Part shown: in pieces, positions 62,555 through 64,000 of the stretch
Numbering within the stretch: the stretch's first letter is position 1
Layout of the letters: each line of letters opens with the position of its first letter
Origin: Ruegeria sp. PrR005
GTDB lineage: Bacteria > Pseudomonadota > Alphaproteobacteria > Rhodobacterales > Rhodobacteraceae
Assembly (NCBI RefSeq): GCF_010500245.1
Contig: NZ_JAAGOX010000055.1
Span: 124,001 to 188,000 of the forward strand
DNA: 64,000 nucleotides
Reading direction: 5' to 3'
The notes under the pieces: generated by a model
The model's input: the letters and a program-made list of their open reading frames with translations, nothing else
What the model was told of the DNA's origin: nothing
Database searches by the model: none
Position numbers and translations under genes: made by a program

Positions 62555-62971
62555 ATGATGATGGTGCGCTGCTATCTCGCCCCCTCCGAAATCGAAGGGC
62601 TGGGGGTGTTTTGCCATGACGACATACAACGCGGCGACAAGGTCTGGCGGCACGACAGGATGCTCGATGTCACCTTCCCAGAAGCCAAGATCGACAATGT
62701 CGAACCGCATGTCCGCGAGTTTCTGGAGCGCTACAGCTACCCCGACATACACCGCCCTGGATACCGGATGCTCGAAGGCGACGAAGGCCGCTTCATGAAC
62801 CATTCCATGTATCCCAACCTGGACTATTCGGATGGGATCTGGGGCATCGCGCTGACGGATATTCCGGCCGGAACCGAACTGACCCGCGACTATGCCGATT
62901 TCATGACCGGCGAAATCCGCATGTACCCGCCGCGCCACAAACTGGTGCCGCCGCAAGCAATGCTCAACTGA
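62555..62971 (+). CDS. Small SET-domain protein
   Basis: 138-residue protein made of a single SET domain, the fold of lysine methyltransferases using S-adenosylmethionine. Motifs are EGLGVF (SET-N), GRFMNHSMYPNL (residues 79-89, the RFxNHS-x2-PN pseudoknot element) and GTELTRDYADF (residues 107-116, the ELTxDY element with the catalytic Tyr). There is no post-SET Cys cluster. AAGGA lies 8 nt before ATG 62555. It follows an MscS-type gene by 162 bp. The target protein is unknown; bacterial SET proteins may modify endogenous proteins. Confidence 0.82.
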   Translation: MMMVRCYLAPSEIEGLGVFCHDDIQRGDKVWRHDRMLDVTFPEAKIDNVEPHVREFLERYSYPDIHRPGYRMLEGDEGRFMNHSMYPNLDYSDGIWGIALTDIPAGTELTRDYADFMTGEIRMYPPRHKLVPPQAMLN

Positions 62972-63099
62972 GACCAGTAAGGGGGCTGCGCAGAACCCGC
63001 GCCCCCCACTATCAGCACTTGGGTTCCGAGGGCGCTACACCCCGGCCCGCATTTGGTGCATAACGCCGTGCAGTGATTCACCTTTCGAGGACCAGACCC

Positions 63100-64000
63100 A
63101 TGCACGACATCCGCGCCATTCGCGAAAATCCCGCAGCCTTTGACGCCGCCCTGGCGCGCCGCGGAGATGCGCCGGTGTCGTCGCAGATCCTGGCTCTGGA
63201 CGAAGAGCGCCGTGCGCGCATCCTGGCGGCCGAAACCGCGCAAGCCGAACAGAACAAGGCTTCCAAGGAAGTGGGCGCCGCCAAGGCACGTGGTGACGAG
63301 GCCGAGTTTGAGCGCCTGCGCGCCCTGGTGACCGAGAAAAAGGCCGAAATAGCCCAGATGCAGGCCGAAGCAAAAGACCTCGACACTCAACTGGCTGACA
63401 TGCTGTCGCGCATCGCCAACCTGCCCGCCGATGATGTACCAGACGGGGCGGATGAGGCCGACAATGTCGAGATCAACCGCTGGGGCATTCCCCGCAGCTT
63501 TGCTTTTGCTCCCAAGGAGCATTTCGAAATCCCCGCCGTCCAGAACGGGATGGATTTCGAAACCGCCGCCAAACTGTCGGGCGCTCGGTTCGTTCTGCTC
63601 TCGGGTGGTGTCGCCCGCATTCACCGCGCGCTGGCGCAGTTCATGCTCGACACCCACACCGCCGAAAACGGTCTGACCGAGGTCAATGGCCCGGTTTTGG
63701 TGCTGTCCGAGATGATGCAGGGCACTGGCCAGTTGCCAAAGTTCGGCGAAGACAGCTATCAGACCCGCGAGGGCTGGTGGCTGATCCCAACGTCCGAGGT
63801 GTCGCTGACCAATATCGTCAATGGCAGCACGATCGAGGAAAACTATCTGCCCCGCCGCTACACAGCGCATTCGCTGTGCTTCCGGTCCGAGGCAGGGTCG
63901 GCAGGTCGCGACACCCGCGGTATGTTGCGCCAGCACCAGTTCGAAAAGGTCGAGATGGTTTCGATCACTCATCCGGACAAGTCGGATGAGGAGCAGAAAC
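63100..64000 (+). CDS. serS: Seryl-tRNA synthetase (partial, C-terminus off the right edge)
   Basis: Charges tRNA-Ser with serine. The first 300 residues are visible. The N-terminal [20 protein letters not shown] and the long antiparallel coiled-coil (about 30-100), which recognises the tRNA variable arm, lead into the class II core with [42 protein letters not shown] and motif-2 [25 protein letters not shown] lies 9 nt before ATG 63100. It is truncated only by the window end; the open frame is intact up to there. Confidence 0.96.
   Translation, partial: MHDIRAIRENPAAFDAALARRGDAPVSSQILALDEERRARILAAETAQAEQNKASKEVGAAKARGDEAEFERLRALVTEKKAEIAQMQAEAKDLDTQLADMLSRIANLPADDVPDGADEADNVEINRWGIPRSFAFAPKEHFEIPAVQNGMDFETAAKLSGARFVLLSGGVARIHRALAQFMLDTHTAENGLTEVNGPVLVLSEMMQGTGQLPKFGEDSYQTREGWWLIPTSEVSLTNIVNGSTIEENYLPRRYTAHSLCFRSEAGSAGRDTRGMLRQHQFEKVEMVSITHPDKSDEEQK

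Overview
The window looks like a chromosomal segment of a marine Roseobacter-group alphaproteobacterium (Rhodobacterales), most likely Ruegeria pomeroyi or a close relative. The grounds are high GC with GC-ending codons, a DddP-type DMSP lyase next to glnBA and a luxR-luxI pair, gene-transfer-agent-like packaging genes, and the secDF-ccm order usual for this group. The species assignment is inference from gene content; no database search was run.

Layout. 1-4.7 kb (minus): a polyamine-type ABC transporter operon (ATPase, Tat-exported binding protein, two permeases) ending in a short-chain dehydrogenase cut by the left edge, with a divergent LuxR-type regulator. 5.6-7.4 kb (minus): overlapping small and large terminase genes resembling GTA genes g1-g2, but without any other GTA gene, and bracketed by intrinsic-terminator-like hairpins. 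7.5-15.2 kb: a fatty-acid synthesis cluster (fabD, fabG, acpP, fabF, mltG on the minus strand) in which acpP and fabF are separated by an acetyltransferase, a HisA-like protein and an arginase-family hydrolase. 15.4-19.6 kb: a cytochrome b561-YceI fusion, a separate YceI protein, a membrane protein, and rpsF-rpsR-rplI.

19.6-27.2 kb: a lipoprotein transglycosylase, an XRE regulator, a luxR-luxI quorum-sensing pair with a candidate operator, trigger factor, two tandem porins, and tRNA-Leu(UAG). 27.4-36.3 kb: a small Hint-domain protein, the bifunctional NAD(P)HX repair enzyme, glnB-glnA, a GAF-adenylate cyclase, a solute-binding protein, an MltB-like transglycosylase and an unrecognised 303-residue protein. 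36.3-42.8 kb: a DUF3445 haem N-demethylase-like gene divergent from dddP, then a Hint-domain protein overlapping an aminoglycoside-phosphotransferase-fold kinase, a hydrolase-OsmC fusion and small envelope proteins.

42.9-53.5 kb: bioY, purB, two small exported proteins sharing a Cys-Trp-Asp-Cys motif, a solitary FliG-like protein, a DMT transporter with an LpxL-like acyltransferase, a DUF1223 protein, and acnA with a strong upstream inverted repeat. 53.5-60.6 kb (minus): yajC-secD-secF, a TauE-type permease, a Mth938-like protein and ccmABCDG, a combined protein-export and cytochrome c maturation block. 60.7-64 kb: an MscS channel, a small SET-domain protein and the 5' part of serS.

Most of the window is core housekeeping. 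The parts that deserve attention are the terminator-flanked terminase pair, the Hint/kinase overlap beside dddP, the extended LuxI, the mosaic low-GC segment inside the NAD(P)HX repair gene, the divergent solitary FliG, and several enzymes with a changed key residue (HisA-like, arginase-like, LpxL-like).
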